A stretch of 23,022 nucleotides of DNA from positions 1 to 23,022 of the forward strand of contig JAISXK010000028.1 in the NCBI GenBank assembly GCA_031270585.1, given 5' to 3'. Shown here in pieces: positions 6,773 through 14,215 of this stretch. A model generated the notes under the pieces. That model saw nothing but the letters and a program-made list of their open reading frames with translations, did not search any database and was not told where the DNA came from. The stretch comes from Clostridiales bacterium (lineage in GTDB: Bacteria > Bacillota > Clostridia > Christensenellales > CAG-138). Made by a program: the position numbers and the translations under genes. Each line of letters begins with the position of its first letter. Position 1 is the first letter of the stretch.

Positions 6773-8563
6773 ATGCGCGGATGGCGGTATATGCTGGCGG
6801 CTTGCCCGGCGCTGCTTCTTTTGTTTGCGGCGCTGCCCGCGCGCGCGGCGGTGTACGCGCCCGATGTGCGCGTGCTGCTCTCGCTCGGCAAAGAGCAAAC
6901 GATATCCTTTACGCCTGTGGGCACGTTCGGATTGCAGGGCTACCCCGATACCGCCGTGGGCAACGAGCCGCTTGCGGTTTCTGCGGTGGGCAAACGCGTA
7001 TCCGTTGATATCGGCGGCAAAACCATCACCGCCGCCTCGCTTACGTTTTTATGCGGCGAGTATGGCGGGCGCTTAGATTATATACGGCTGAAAAACGCCG
7101 CGCACGGCACATGCACCTACCTTGGCAATATGACGTTTGATGTTTATGAGGGCGCTGTGCGCGGCATCAACACCCTGCCGCTGGAACAATACCTTTACGG
7201 CGTCGTGCCCCACGAGATGAGCAACCGCTTCCCCGTGGACGCGCAAAAAGCGCAGGCGGTTTGCGCGCGCGGCTTTGCCGTGGCGCGCAGCAGCAAGAAT
7301 TTAAGCCGTGCCTATGATATATCGGATACCTCGCAAGACCAGGTTTATCGCGGTTACGCCAGCGCCAACAGGCGCGCCATCGCCGCCGTGGACGCCACCC
7401 GCGGCCAGGTGCTCACCTATGACGGGGATATCGTGGAGACATATTACTCCGCGTCCAACGGCGGCCAAACGGAAAAGACGGGCAACGTGTGGTCCGTTGA
7501 TTTCCCCTATTACGTGAACGCGGACGACCCTTATGATCTCGCCAATGATTCAAGCATAGAGGAAAAATCCTTCATACCCCAACAGTACACCGAAACCACA
7601 CGCAAGCTTATGGACCCGTTTGTGCTGCTCGCGTTGCAGCGCGCGGCCAATAAGGCGGCCGGGCGCGAGACGCGGCTTTTGGGCACCGTGCAGGTTACGC
7701 CCAAAACCCCCAGCTACGCCGCGCCCAGCCGCGCTTTTACCGAGGCGGACGTTGTGCTGCTGGTGGAGGGCGCCCTGGGCGGCGGGCAAACCGGGCAGGT
7801 TACCATTACCCTTAAGCTGGACGAATTGAAATTCGGCGGCTATGAAAACATGCTTGGCCGCCTGGGCGCCGGTAAAACGCGGCTCAGGCTGCGCGGCGCC
7901 GAGCGGGGTAGCTATTACCACGACGGTATCGCGTACCCCGGCTGGTACTTTACCGAGCGGCGCTATGGCCATGGCGTGGGCCTTTCACAGCGCGGCGCGC
8001 AGGAGCGCGCGCGGGCGGGGCAAAGCTATACCGATATACTCGCGTTTTATTATGTAAACACAGCGCTCTATACCGTGGGCACGTATGATACCGCCCCCGC
8101 CATCACAAGCGAGGTTTACCGGGTGCGCAATTGGGGTGTGAGCGGCATACCGGCGGGCGCCGCGCCGGGGGATGTGCTGGGCAACCTGTCCTCGAAGGGC
8201 GGGCTTAGCATCGTAAACAGCAAAGGCAATGTCATTGCGGGCAACGTTATTGCGGGCAACGCCGTTACGGGCAACGCCGCCGGCGGCAGCGTGCGCACGG
8301 GCTATTTTGTGCGTGTGGAGTATGATGGCGGCACATCGTTTTTTGACCTGCCCATCGTCGTCTATGGCGATGTGGATGGAGACGGCGAAATCGCCTATGG
8401 CGACGTAACCGCGCTGCAAAACCACCTGCTGCGCGCGGCGCCGCTTGGCGGCGCGTATCTACGCGCGGCGGATATCAACCATGACGGCGATGTGGACGCT
8501 TACGACATGGGTATACTTATTCGCGCCATAAACGGCGACGCCGGGATATCGCAAGGGGGTTAG
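6773..8563 (+). CDS. Secreted SpoIID/LytB-domain protein with C-terminal dockerin
   Basis: The SpoIID domain is known as a peptidoglycan lytic transglycosylase that cuts denuded glycan strands. A signal peptide (about residues 1-25, LLLLFAALPARA before AVYAP) sends the protein out of the cell. The SpoIID core runs from about residue 120 to 430: LPLEQYLYGVVPHEMSN holds the expected catalytic glutamate (E148), followed by KAQAVCARGFAVA, YYSASNGGQTE and RYGHGVGLSQRGAQ. After a Gly/Asn repeat linker (about 482-505) comes a type I-like dockerin (533-590). Its two calcium loops, DVDGDGEIAYGD (533-544) and DINHDGDVDAYD (567-578), have Asp/Asn at positions 1, 3, 5 and 12. GGGAGG six bases before ATG 6773 fixes the start. 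A dockerin needs a cohesin partner, and one is encoded by the next gene. SpoIID proteins normally lack dockerins, so the fusion is unusual. The protein could serve vegetative wall remodelling rather than sporulation. Confidence 0.92.
   Translation: MRGWRYMLAACPALLLLFAALPARAAVYAPDVRVLLSLGKEQTISFTPVGTFGLQGYPDTAVGNEPLAVSAVGKRVSVDIGGKTITAASLTFLCGEYGGRLDYIRLKNAAHGTCTYLGNMTFDVYEGAVRGINTLPLEQYLYGVVPHEMSNRFPVDAQKAQAVCARGFAVARSSKNLSRAYDISDTSQDQVYRGYASANRRAIAAVDATRGQVLTYDGDIVETYYSASNGGQTEKTGNVWSVDFPYYVNADDPYDLANDSSIEEKSFIPQQYTETTRKLMDPFVLLALQRAANKAAGRETRLLGTVQVTPKTPSYAAPSRAFTEADVVLLVEGALGGGQTGQVTITLKLDELKFGGYENMLGRLGAGKTRLRLRGAERGSYYHDGIAYPGWYFTERRYGHGVGLSQRGAQERARAGQSYTDILAFYYVNTALYTVGTYDTAPAITSEVYRVRNWGVSGIPAGAAPGDVLGNLSSKGGLSIVNSKGNVIAGNVIAGNAVTGNAAGGSVRTGYFVRVEYDGGTSFFDLPIVVYGDVDGDGEIAYGDVTALQNHLLRAAPLGGAYLRAADINHDGDVDAYDMGILIRAINGDAGISQGG
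8227..8275 (+). repeat. Tandem Gly-Asn-x-x-Ala/Thr coding repeat
   Basis: A 15-base unit (GGCAACGTTATTGCG-like) repeats about three times and encodes a run of pentapeptides GNVIA, GNVIA, GNAVT, GNAAG. It lies in the linker between the SpoIID core and the dockerin. In-frame length changes would only alter linker reach. Confidence 0.65.
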
Positions 8564-8567
8564 ACAG

Positions 8568-9785
8568 ATGATGAAACATGGTAGAAAACACAGGTTCGCC
8601 GCCGCGCTGCTGTTGCTGGCGCTCGTTGTTTTGCCGCCGGCAGCGGCCTTTGCCGCACATGTGAGCGCCGCAGCCGATAAAGTAAGCGTACAGGAAGGCG
8701 ACACGGTGGAAATCACCATCACCGTAAGCGGCAAGGCCATGGCCGTGGCCGAGGGGGTTTTTAGCTACGACCCGGCCATATTGACGTATGTGGAGAGCGC
8801 GGGCGGCGCGTCCGACGGGCTGATCAGCATGGTTTCCGCCGCCAGAGGCGGGGCCGACACGCTCACCGCGCGCATACGCTTTACGGCTGCGGGCGCCGGG
8901 AACGCCGTGATAGAGGCGCGTATCAACAAGGTGCTGGGGTATGATGGAGCGGATCAATCCGGCGCAGGGGCGTCCGTATCCGTCGCCGTAGCGCCCGCAG
9001 CCCCTACGCCTGCCCCCACGCCCATAGATTATGCCGCTAAGGGCGTCGCGGCGCAAAATGTAACCGGCGCAAAGGAGGCCTTGTATATCTGGCGCTCGCT
9101 TGAAAACGTTACCATACCCGCGCGTTACGTTGAAACCACACTGGATTACCACGGCCAAACCGTGGCCGCCGCTATTGTGGAGGACAGCGACGCGCCCATG
9201 CTGCTCTACCTCTCCAACGCTGCGGGCGACGCGGGCGGCTATTATATCTACACCGCCTCCCCGGATACGCTCTACCCCTACCGCACGGTATCCTCGGTTG
9301 CAAAGACCTACATACTGTTGCAGCCCGACGGCGGCGTGCCGTTGCCCGACGGGTTTACGCAGACTACTTTGACGATAGGCGAAAACGAATATACCGCCTT
9401 CCGGCTAAACGGCGTCTATCTGCTATACGCGCGCAACCCGGACGGCGAAGTGGGCTATTATGTATATAATGCGGAGGATGAATCTTTGCAGCGCTATGTT
9501 GTGACGCAAGCGCGCCCCGTTGTGCCCACGCCGCCGGAGGATGCGGGCGACGCCGGCGCGGTTGTGGCGCCCTCGCCCGCCCCGGACGCGCCGGCGCCCA
9601 TGCCGGCCGATGGGATTACGCTTGGCAAAACGGGTTTTTATCTGCTGCTCAGCGGCGTCATAGTGCTGACGATTGCGGTTGTGGCGCTGCTTGTGGCGCG
9701 CTCTGTTGAGAAAGCGCGGCGTCTGAAACGCGCCGCCAGGGGACAGAAAGCCGGGCAGGCGCAAAAATCTTCACATACCCTTTAA
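8568..9785 (+). CDS. Membrane-anchored protein with cohesin-like domain
   Basis: After a signal peptide (about residues 1-28, ending AAAFA before AHVSA), residues about 30-145 read as a cohesin beta-sandwich. Visible strands are KVSVQEGDTVEITITVSG, AEGVFSYDPAILTYVES, ADTLTARIRFTAAGAGNAVI and ASVSVAVAP. A Pro/Thr linker leads to a second beta-rich region (about 165-310) that I do not recognise. A Pro/Ala-rich stalk (about 312-350), one membrane helix (356-378) and a basic cytoplasmic tail of 27 residues complete the protein. Cohesins bind dockerins, and the gene directly upstream encodes a dockerin. AAGGGGG (8552-8558) lies inside the end of that gene with nine bases to ATG 8568, so the two are probably translationally coupled. 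ATG 8571 is an equally possible start. The cohesin assignment rests on strand pattern alone and should be read as probable. Confidence 0.85.
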   Translation: MMKHGRKHRFAAALLLLALVVLPPAAAFAAHVSAAADKVSVQEGDTVEITITVSGKAMAVAEGVFSYDPAILTYVESAGGASDGLISMVSAARGGADTLTARIRFTAAGAGNAVIEARINKVLGYDGADQSGAGASVSVAVAPAAPTPAPTPIDYAAKGVAAQNVTGAKEALYIWRSLENVTIPARYVETTLDYHGQTVAAAIVEDSDAPMLLYLSNAAGDAGGYYIYTASPDTLYPYRTVSSVAKTYILLQPDGGVPLPDGFTQTTLTIGENEYTAFRLNGVYLLYARNPDGEVGYYVYNAEDESLQRYVVTQARPVVPTPPEDAGDAGAVVAPSPAPDAPAPMPADGITLGKTGFYLLLSGVIVLTIAVVALLVARSVEKARRLKRAARGQKAGQAQKSSHTL

Positions 9786-9868
9786 AATATGCCTGTTATG
9801 TAATGGATTTACCTGTCGTTTATACTTGAAAACCGGCATGCCCGAACGTAAACCGCCCGAAAGAGAAA

Positions 9869-9899
9869 CGGCGTTGCGCCATGGAAGCGCGCAACGCCG
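9869..9899. terminator. Hairpin between convergent genes, probable bidirectional terminator
   Basis: Arms CGGCGTTGCGC (9869-9879) and GCGCAACGCCG (9889-9899) are exact reverse complements around a nine-base loop. It sits between the cohesin gene (+) and the PTPS-like gene (-). On the minus strand it is followed by T-rich GTTTCTCTTTC. On the plus strand T-runs come only about 13 bases later, so termination is more convincing for the minus strand. Confidence 0.5.
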
Positions 9900-10013
9900 C
9901 CGTACCGGATCCGTTTTGTTTCCGTTTTCATGAGCCATGATTTACCTGAAGCGCGTCGCCGCGTATGCGTTGCTTCGTACATACGAACACGCTCGGGGAC
10001 GCTTCGTCATGCC

Positions 10014-10577
10014 TCAGGCGGTATATCCGCATTTAGGGCATACGCCGTTTTCGTTTAACGCGATGCCGCAGAGCGGGCAGCACGCCATTTCCTGTTGCGG
10101 CCCGTATTCTTCCGTCGCGCCATTTACTCCACTTGTAAAGGTGATCTTAACAATGTTGAGCTTATCCTTTAGCAAATCGTAAACGATTTTGATCATGCCC
10201 TCGACGGTCATTGTTTCTTTGGTAACAACCAGCCGGCATTCCGGATAAGCTGTCGCAAGCTCCGTTTTGAAAGCCGGGCCTTTTTGCCTGTTGGCCGGAG
10301 AACCGTTTTTGATGCCCTGTTCTTCGTACACCGCGAGAATAGCGGGGAGCAACGGATCATCTTCCCGCAAGACAAGGGCGTGGTCAAAGTTCTGCAGGAC
10401 TTCCCAGGCGGTTTTCTTGATTTCATTGCATGGGAATACCATATTGACCCCCATGTTGACGGTATTCTCGACTTCGAGGGTCAGTATTCCCGTATGCCCG
10501 TGCAGGTACTGCGCTTCGCCCTCGAATCCATAGAACCTGTGCGCGTATTGCAGGTCGAGCGTGGTAAAGCTTCTCAT
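10014..10577 (-). CDS. 6-pyruvoyltetrahydropterin synthase/QueD-family protein with C-terminal zinc ribbon
   Basis: The family converts dihydroneopterin triphosphate to pterin products for queuosine (QueD), biopterin or folate. Zinc ligands H13, H26 and H28 (YAHRF and LHGHTG) and the fold motif FDHALVL are visible. In QueD the catalytic cysteine stands four residues before the first His of HGH. Here that position is Ala22, with Glu19 and Glu21 nearby, so ordinary QueD chemistry is doubtful. PTPS-III enzymes, which use Glu and feed folate synthesis, are an alternative. The last 25 residues add a zinc ribbon (CCPLCG and CPKCGY), absent from standard QueD. The start is ATG 10577: AAAGGAGG abuts ATG 10586 with no spacing but stands nine bases from 10577. 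The leader carries a strong pseudoknot. No other queuosine or folate gene is in the window. Confidence 0.85.
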   Translation of the reverse strand: MRSFTTLDLQYAHRFYGFEGEAQYLHGHTGILTLEVENTVNMGVNMVFPCNEIKKTAWEVLQNFDHALVLREDDPLLPAILAVYEEQGIKNGSPANRQKGPAFKTELATAYPECRLVVTKETMTVEGMIKIVYDLLKDKLNIVKITFTSGVNGATEEYGPQQEMACCPLCGIALNENGVCPKCGYTA

Positions 10578-10586
10578 GGTTAACAT

Positions 10587-10594
10587 CCTCCTTT
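10587..10594 (-). promoter_or_regulatory. Ribosome binding site deciding the PTPS-like start
   Basis: The minus strand reads AAAGGAGG directly followed by ATG (10586) and nine bases later by a second in-frame ATG (10577). Zero spacing makes the first ATG unusable in normal initiation, so the second is chosen. The GGAGG could pair with CTCC of the leader pseudoknot (10609-10615), which offers a route to translational control. Confidence 0.7.
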
Positions 10595-10608
10595 ATATAT
10601 TTGGTGAT

Positions 10609-10673
10609 GGGAGCTTTACGTATATGGCCGTACGCCGGTTCTCCCACGTTTTTCGCAGCTCCCGAGCGAAAAA
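10609..10673 (-). promoter_or_regulatory. Predicted H-type pseudoknot in the PTPS-like leader (candidate riboswitch)
   Basis: On the minus strand, TTTTTCGC (10673-10666) pairs with GCGAAAAA (10656-10649), eight bases with no mismatch. Its nine-base loop contains GGGAGCT (10663-10657), which pairs exactly with AGCTCCC (10615-10609) downstream. Loop 1 is two bases, there is no base between the stems, and loop 3 is 33 bases with a small internal hairpin (CCG/CGG). This is the standard geometry of an H-type pseudoknot, as in preQ1 and some folate riboswitches. It ends 14 bases before the ribosome binding site. I could not match it to a known riboswitch consensus. Confidence 0.5.
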
Positions 10674-10735
10674 TCCACTCAAAACCCGGGCGACGCGGAT
10701 AGTGGCGGCGCGCCTGCCGCTATGCTTGCGCCGGT

Positions 10736-12703
10736 TTATTTGGCGAAAGCGGCCGCGTTCTCGCCGGATACCTTACCGGATGTAATGGCAAAGCCAATGG
10801 CGTCGCCGGCGCCCATATACATGCTGTTGTATAGTGTGCTGCTGGCGTCCGATCCGCAGCTGTACAGGCCGGGAATGGGGTTGTCGTTCACATCCAGCAC
10901 CTGGAAGCCGGAATTGACCACAAGACCTGTTACCGTGCCCAGTTGATTATAGGTGGATTCCACCAGGTAGTATGGGCCATATTCGTACTCTACCAGGTAC
11001 CGGGCGGGCTTGTTAAAGTATTCGTCCTTGCCGTTGCGGCAGTAGGCCTGGTAGGTCTCAAACGTGTTTTTGAACGTATCCACGTCAAACCCGGCGTTGG
11101 CCGCAAGCGCTTCAATTGTCTCGCCGTAGAAACCCCAGCCGCCTTCCACCATGGCGTCAAACACCGCCTTGGTATCCGGCCACGGTGTGTCAAGTTCGAA
11201 CGCGGGCTTATATTCCGGCGGCATGGCGGGAGAAGCGTCGGCGCCTATGGCCGCTATGCCGCCCTGCTCCAGCTTGTCCAGCGTGGATTGGGATAACAGC
11301 ACATACGTGTATCCGCCGGTAAAGGCCGCGCTGTTGGACGCCGCCACAGCGTTTGACGCCCATTCTTCGTTGCGGAACCGTATGCCTTTGTTGCTGACGT
11401 TCAGCAACGGTTGCAGATAGGTCGTAATCATCGGGTAACGCATCTGGAAATATTCAAACCCCGTCAGGTTGGATGTCGCCAATGTCTGGTGCAGTTGCAG
11501 GCCGCCCAGGTTGGGAGGCACTTTAGCGCCGACTGCCCACGCCATATCAATACCTTCGCCCACCGTCTGGGTCAGGCAGCCCGCTACGGCGCGCACGCCG
11601 GAATCCCGGTACACGCGCTCAGCGTCGCCGCCGTAGCCGCCCGTAGCGATAACCACGGCCTTGGCGTTCACCGTCAGCGTGGAACCGTCCGCGCGCTTGC
11701 ACACCACGCCCGTTATGGTGTCGCCCGTCTGTATAAGGCTTTTGGCGGTGGTTTCGCGGTAAACAGCGCCGCCCTTTTGCACCACGCGCTCATCCAGCGC
11801 TTTTTCGTACAGCGGCTGGCGGCCGTCGTAGTCGGTCAGCATGGTCATTTGCATACCAAAGAAATCTCTTACCGCCAGCAGCCCCAGATCCATATAATAG
11901 TCCAGCGCCGCGCCGCCGTTCTTCAGGTAGGTATTCACCAGCGTCGCGTCCGCGCGGTAACCTTCCGTGACGATCCAGTTATTGAATTTCTCCAGTATCC
12001 CGGCCTCGGTATCCTCGCCCGCTTCCACGTTGTGCTTCATACCAAAGGCGCTGGTAGCGAAGGATTGCAGCGAGCAGCCGCCAAGTATGGTGGTCTTTTC
12101 AATCAGCGCCACCTTGGCGCCCGCGTCGGAAGCGTTCAATGCGCTCATGATGCCGGAAACGCCCGCGCCTATTACGGCTACATCCACGTCGATGGTCTCA
12201 TCCGCAGCGGGTATTACGTCCGGCTTGGATTCATACGCGGCGGCGGTGCCGCCCGCTTGATCAATGGCGTCGTACACGGCGCGCTTGATAGCGGAGCACG
12301 TGGCTGTCGCGCCGGCGACCACATCCACATTGTAGCTGTTGTTCTCTACGATGGCCGTGGACAGCACGGGTATGGCGCGATCCGTGTACACGCTGGTTTC
12401 AATGTGGTCCTGCACATCCACCTTGGTGATTTTGCCGCCGCTAAACGTAGTGGCCACAGTCACCTGGCCGTTACGCCCCATGGCAGCCGTAGTATACGTG
12501 CCGTCCTTGGCGTCGGGATCCGGCGCGGCGGGGGGTTCGGGCGCGCCCGGAGTTTCCGGCGCGGCGGGGGATTCCGGCGCCGCCGTGGCTGCGGGATCGG
12601 CGGAAGGCGCTTGCTCCTGCGGGCTGCAGCCCGCCAATAACGCCAGCAACACGCAACAGGCAAGGATTAGCGCGGCCAAACGTTTGAAAAAGATTTTTTT
12701 CAT
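10736..12703 (-). CDS. Lipoprotein FMN/FAD-dependent reductase (fumarate-reductase-like flavoprotein)
   Basis: This exported flavoprotein probably passes electrons from membrane carriers to an external organic acceptor. The N terminus is a lipoprotein signal with lipobox LAGC (C26), then a Pro/Ala-rich spacer. An FMN-binding domain (about 67-150) has DVVAGATATCSAIKRAV; the Thr in GATAT is the expected site for covalent FMN attached by ApbE. An FAD Rossmann domain starts at DVAVIGAGVSGIMSALNASD (GxGxxG 179-184), and the C terminus has GLYSCGSDAS and YMGAGDAIG. In fumarate reductases the active site reads like HHTMGG; here it is TYNQLGTVTG, so fumarate is an unlikely substrate. The start is ATG 12703, which begins the signal peptide. 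Upstream ATG 12715 abuts AGGAGG, and a longer reading into the ackA end is spurious. No haem motif is seen. Confidence 0.9.
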   Translation of the reverse strand: MKKIFFKRLAALILACCVLLALLAGCSPQEQAPSADPAATAAPESPAAPETPGAPEPPAAPDPDAKDGTYTTAAMGRNGQVTVATTFSGGKITKVDVQDHIETSVYTDRAIPVLSTAIVENNSYNVDVVAGATATCSAIKRAVYDAIDQAGGTAAAYESKPDVIPAADETIDVDVAVIGAGVSGIMSALNASDAGAKVALIEKTTILGGCSLQSFATSAFGMKHNVEAGEDTEAGILEKFNNWIVTEGYRADATLVNTYLKNGGAALDYYMDLGLLAVRDFFGMQMTMLTDYDGRQPLYEKALDERVVQKGGAVYRETTAKSLIQTGDTITGVVCKRADGSTLTVNAKAVVIATGGYGGDAERVYRDSGVRAVAGCLTQTVGEGIDMAWAVGAKVPPNLGGLQLHQTLATSNLTGFEYFQMRYPMITTYLQPLLNVSNKGIRFRNEEWASNAVAASNSAAFTGGYTYVLLSQSTLDKLEQGGIAAIGADASPAMPPEYKPAFELDTPWPDTKAVFDAMVEGGWGFYGETIEALAANAGFDVDTFKNTFETYQAYCRNGKDEYFNKPARYLVEYEYGPYYLVESTYNQLGTVTGLVVNSGFQVLDVNDNPIPGLYSCGSDASSTLYNSMYMGAGDAIGFAITSGKVSGENAAAFAK

Positions 12704-12715
12704 ACTCGTAGACAT

Positions 12716-12721
12716 CCTCCT
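12716..12721 (-). promoter_or_regulatory. Ribosome binding site of the flavin reductase
   Basis: AGGAGG on the minus strand abuts ATG 12715 and lies 12 bases before ATG 12703. The latter starts the lipoprotein signal peptide directly (MKKIFFKRL). Spacing is long for 12703 and absent for 12715; 12703 is preferred because it gives the normal signal-peptide start. Confidence 0.5.
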
Positions 12722-12741
12722 GATAGATTTGATTGCGGTAA

Positions 12742-12770
12742 AAGATACCGCCTTATCGTTACAATAGCAA
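12742..12770 (-). promoter_or_regulatory. Possible promoter of the flavin reductase gene, with overlapping dyad
   Basis: On the minus strand TTGCTA (12770-12765), 17 bases, then TATCTT (12747-12742) gives four of six matches in each box. The -10 box is overlapped by an exact six-base dyad, GCGGTA (12735-12740) and TACCGC (12746-12751), which could be an operator or a leader hairpin. Confidence 0.35.
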
Positions 12771-12831
12771 ATTGTATATGGATAAGCAAGACAAGGTTTG
12801 ACAGAATACGCGCATACCGGATAAACGCTTC

Positions 12832-14034
12832 TTATGATCCTGCGGTCAGCCTCTCGGTATCGCAGGCGATCATCCATTCCTCATCGGTGGGGATGATGTA
12901 AACGCGCACGGCGGACGCCGCAGCGGCTATGTCGGCCGCCTGCCCCGCATAGGCGTTGTTCTTCTCTTCGTCCAGCAATATGCCAAGCCGCTCCAGCCCG
13001 CCAAGCGTCCTAAGCCGGATCATGGCGCTGTTTTCGCCTATGCCCGCCGTGAACACAATGGCGTCGGCATAGCCCAGCACCGCAAGATACGCGCCTATAT
13101 ATTTTTTGACCTGGTAAACAAGCGTATCGATGGCGTTTTGCGCGTCGGCGTCGCCCTGTGCCGCGCTGATTTCAATATCCCGCAGATCCGGGCTCACGCC
13201 GGAAAGCCCTAAGAGCCCCGTTTCAGTGTAAAGCACGCGATCCACCTCATCGGCGGACATACCCTCTTCCCGCATCAAAAACGTGGGCAGCGCCGGGTCG
13301 ATATCGCCACAGCGCGTGCCCATCACCACCCCCTGCAGCGACGTTATCCCCATGGTATTGTCTATGCTTTTGCCCCGCTCGATGGCCGTGATGGACGACC
13401 CGTTGCCCAAATGACAGCTGATGATGTTGCACTCTTCAAAGGGCTTGCCAAGCAACCGGGCCGCCTGCTGTCCCACATATTTGTGGGATGTGCCATGGAA
13501 GCCGTAGCGGCGTATGCCGTGCTTTTTGCAAAGCGCGCGCGGCAAAGAATATGTATACGCCCTTGGCGGCAGCGTCTGGTGGAAAGCCGTATCGCACACC
13601 GCCACCTGCGGGGTGCCCGCGCAAAACACGGCGCGGCAAGCCTCTATGCCCATCAGGGCGGCGGGGTTATGCAGCGGCGCAAGCGGTATGCACTTTCTGA
13701 TGCCCATGATCACTGCGTCGTCTATCAGCGTGGAGTCGGAAAAATACACGCCCCCGTGGCCGACGCGGTGGCCTATGGCGCCGATCTCGTTGATATTCCG
13801 CACCACGCCGTATGCGCTATCCGTTACTTGCGCGATCGCGGCGGTGAGCGCCGCCTTGTGGTCGGGCAGGGGGAGTTGCGTTTCTTTCTTCAGCCCCGTA
13901 TGCGTCTGGTATTTCATGACGCCGTCAATGCCTATGCGCTCGCACGCGCCTTTTGCAAGCGCAAGCTTGCGCCGCATATCAAAGAGCTTGTACTTGAGCG
14001 AGGAACTGCCGCTGTTTATTACCATGATGATCAT
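12832..14034 (-). CDS. ackA: Acetate kinase
   Basis: The enzyme makes ATP and acetate from acetyl phosphate, the last step of acetate fermentation, in the cytoplasm. At 400 residues it is full length for the family. Signatures include VINSGSSSLKYKLFD (family signature 1, with substrate Asn7), GHRVGHGG, AVCDTAFHQTLP and RRYGFHGTSHKYV (signature 2). Further motifs are CHLGNGSSI in the ATPase fold and FTAGIGENSA near the nucleotide site. ATG 14034 is used; GGGAGG lies 13 bases upstream, a rather long spacing, but the upstream frame closes at once. No phosphotransacetylase gene is adjacent. The E1 genes and malic enzyme nearby could supply acetyl units or pyruvate. The gene is divergent from the class V aminotransferase. 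Confidence 0.98.
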   Translation of the reverse strand: MIIMVINSGSSSLKYKLFDMRRKLALAKGACERIGIDGVMKYQTHTGLKKETQLPLPDHKAALTAAIAQVTDSAYGVVRNINEIGAIGHRVGHGGVYFSDSTLIDDAVIMGIRKCIPLAPLHNPAALMGIEACRAVFCAGTPQVAVCDTAFHQTLPPRAYTYSLPRALCKKHGIRRYGFHGTSHKYVGQQAARLLGKPFEECNIISCHLGNGSSITAIERGKSIDNTMGITSLQGVVMGTRCGDIDPALPTFLMREEGMSADEVDRVLYTETGLLGLSGVSPDLRDIEISAAQGDADAQNAIDTLVYQVKKYIGAYLAVLGYADAIVFTAGIGENSAMIRLRTLGGLERLGILLDEEKNNAYAGQAADIAAAASAVRVYIIPTDEEWMIACDTERLTAGS

Positions 14035-14150
14035 ATGTATTCAATATCCTCCCGCCTTGGTATGCACGCCGTGCTGCATCCATTGTAACAAAGAAGCGCG
14101 TGTTTAAAAAGCCCGGCCGCATATTGTTTTATTGGGCGGGCACTAAAAAT

Positions 14151-14165
14151 ATGGTTTGATACCAT
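14151..14165. promoter_or_regulatory. Short dyad upstream of the aminotransferase gene
   Basis: ATGGT-TTGAT-ACCAT forms a perfect five-base inverted repeat. A possible -10 box TATGAT follows at 14175-14180, placing the dyad over the weak -35 area. The arms resemble the ATGGT/ACCAT ends of the araD dyad, but the match is short and could be chance. Confidence 0.25.
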
Positions 14166-14215
14166 GGTGTATGTTATGATAAGGGCATACGAATTTTAGC
14201 AGGGAGGTAACAGCA

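Noticed and set aside
8568..9785. Evidence for a full cellulosome
   Set aside because: There is only one cohesin-like domain, no carbohydrate-binding module and no glycoside hydrolase in the window, so a scaffoldin-type cellulosome is not supported.
10698..10723. Hairpin between the flavin reductase and the PTPS-like gene as a terminator
   Set aside because: Arms pair on the plus strand only with G-T wobbles, which become mismatches on the transcribed minus strand, and no T-run follows.
11411..12640. 409-codon open frame on the plus strand
   Set aside because: It is antisense to the flavin reductase, with Gly/His/Arg-rich low-complexity translation and no ribosome binding site.
12704..12877. 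N-terminal extension of the flavin reductase to 12877
   Set aside because: The extension overlaps the end of ackA, has no ribosome binding site at 12877, and would bury a clear lipoprotein signal peptide 58 residues inside the protein.
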